Positions 63,805 through 64,000 of a stretch of DNA of 64,000 nt are shown here, one piece after another (position 1 is the stretch's first letter; each line of letters begins with the position of its first letter). The DNA is from Segetibacter sp. 3557_3. Lineage in GTDB: Bacteria; Bacteroidota; Bacteroidia; Chitinophagales; Chitinophagaceae. The notes under the pieces were generated by a model. It ran no database searches and was not told where the DNA came from. It was given only the letters and a program-made list of their open reading frames with translations. Made by a program: the position numbers and the translations under genes. The stretch covers positions 156,686-220,685 of the forward strand of contig NZ_SMSK01000010.1 in NCBI RefSeq assembly GCF_004354985.1. Reading direction: 5' to 3'.

Positions 63805-63930
63805 AGCAAGGATTTTTATGGACCCGGCGTGAGTGGTACTATTAGACAGCCGTTGCCCGCCCGGCCGCGCCAGTCGGACGGGCGTCGCACTCTTCAATGA
63901 TGAGATTACGCTGCACCACTGAAAGGAAAA
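63805..63930 (-). repeat. MITE-like element, copy 5, carrying a GC-rich insert
   Basis: On the minus strand it contains GAAGAGTGCGACGC, then a GC-rich hairpin (63855-63883), then AACGGCTG and GCCGGGTCCATAAAAAT. The ends are degraded. The insert sits five bases to the right of the insertion point in copy 4. The remaining sequence to 64000 shows nothing else I can support. Confidence 0.65.
63855..63883. repeat. GC-rich hairpin element inside MITE copy 5
   Basis: GCCCGCCCGGCC...GGACGGGC, the same element as at 30000-30026 and (in reverse) 17408-17436, with two more bases in the loop. Confidence 0.6.
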
Positions 63931-64000
63931 TGATATTTTGGTTGTTTTCGCCTCTATATATTAAGCATTTTAGTGCTAAGTTGATAAGTTAAAAAGCACA

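Overview
The window comes from a member of the Bacteroidota, most likely a soil or plant-associated Chitinophagaceae-type bacterium. The grounds are three SusC/SusD outer-membrane pairs, lipoprotein signal peptides of the S-C-K-K type, a type IX secretion sorting domain, a FucP-type sugar permease, fasciclin-domain proteins beside SusCD genes, and promoter-like words of the Bacteroidota form (TAnnTTTG). No rRNA, tRNA, CRISPR array, integrase or complete insertion sequence was recognised. Assignments are by reading protein motifs; no database search was possible.

Left part (1-24,800). A TonB-dependent receptor runs off the left edge and diverges from a periplasmic gamma-glutamyltransferase. 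After a repeat-filled gap come a DUF2130 coiled-coil protein, a pseudo-receiver/PAS/H-box signalling protein without an ATPase domain, a FucP-like permease, a WalJ-type metallo-hydrolase, and an iron module (siderophore receptor, terminator, PepSY membrane protein). A RhlE-type RNA helicase with a long leader, a secreted GH2 glycosidase, an AlkC-like DNA glycosylase gene broken by one in-frame TAA, a NIPSNAP protein and a NahK-like sugar kinase follow.

Middle part (25,174-39,100). A SusC/SusD pair is followed by a large exported Asp-box beta-propeller protein that ends at a perfect 18-bp hairpin. Then a nucleotide-cyclase-like DUF2652 protein diverges from a two-gene operon: a TIR domain anchored by three membrane helices with two exported Ig-like folds, overlapping by ATGA with an exported beta-barrel protein. 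This TIR/barrel pair is the best candidate for an undescribed envelope system. An AAC(3)-I-like acetyltransferase and a YdeI/OmdA protein follow.

Right part (39,099-60,141) is one polysaccharide utilisation locus. Eight minus-strand genes run in the order FAS1, SusC, SusD, FAS1, FAS1, SusC, SusD, pectate-lyase-like enzyme. A divergent, larger pectate-lyase-like protein carries Fn3, LamG-like and T9SS sorting domains. Together they would bind, import and cleave a pectin-like glycan; the substrate is inferred from the lyase fold only. A DPP-IV-like peptidase closes the window.

Intergenic DNA is unusually structured. There are at least five copies of a MITE-like element with TTTAGTTAAG-type ends, three copies of a GC-rich 26-29-nt hairpin (two of them inserted inside that MITE at different points), two copies of a related small repeat, two large tandem arrays (4381-4998 and 60288-61372), and many clusters of degenerate word-like repeats.
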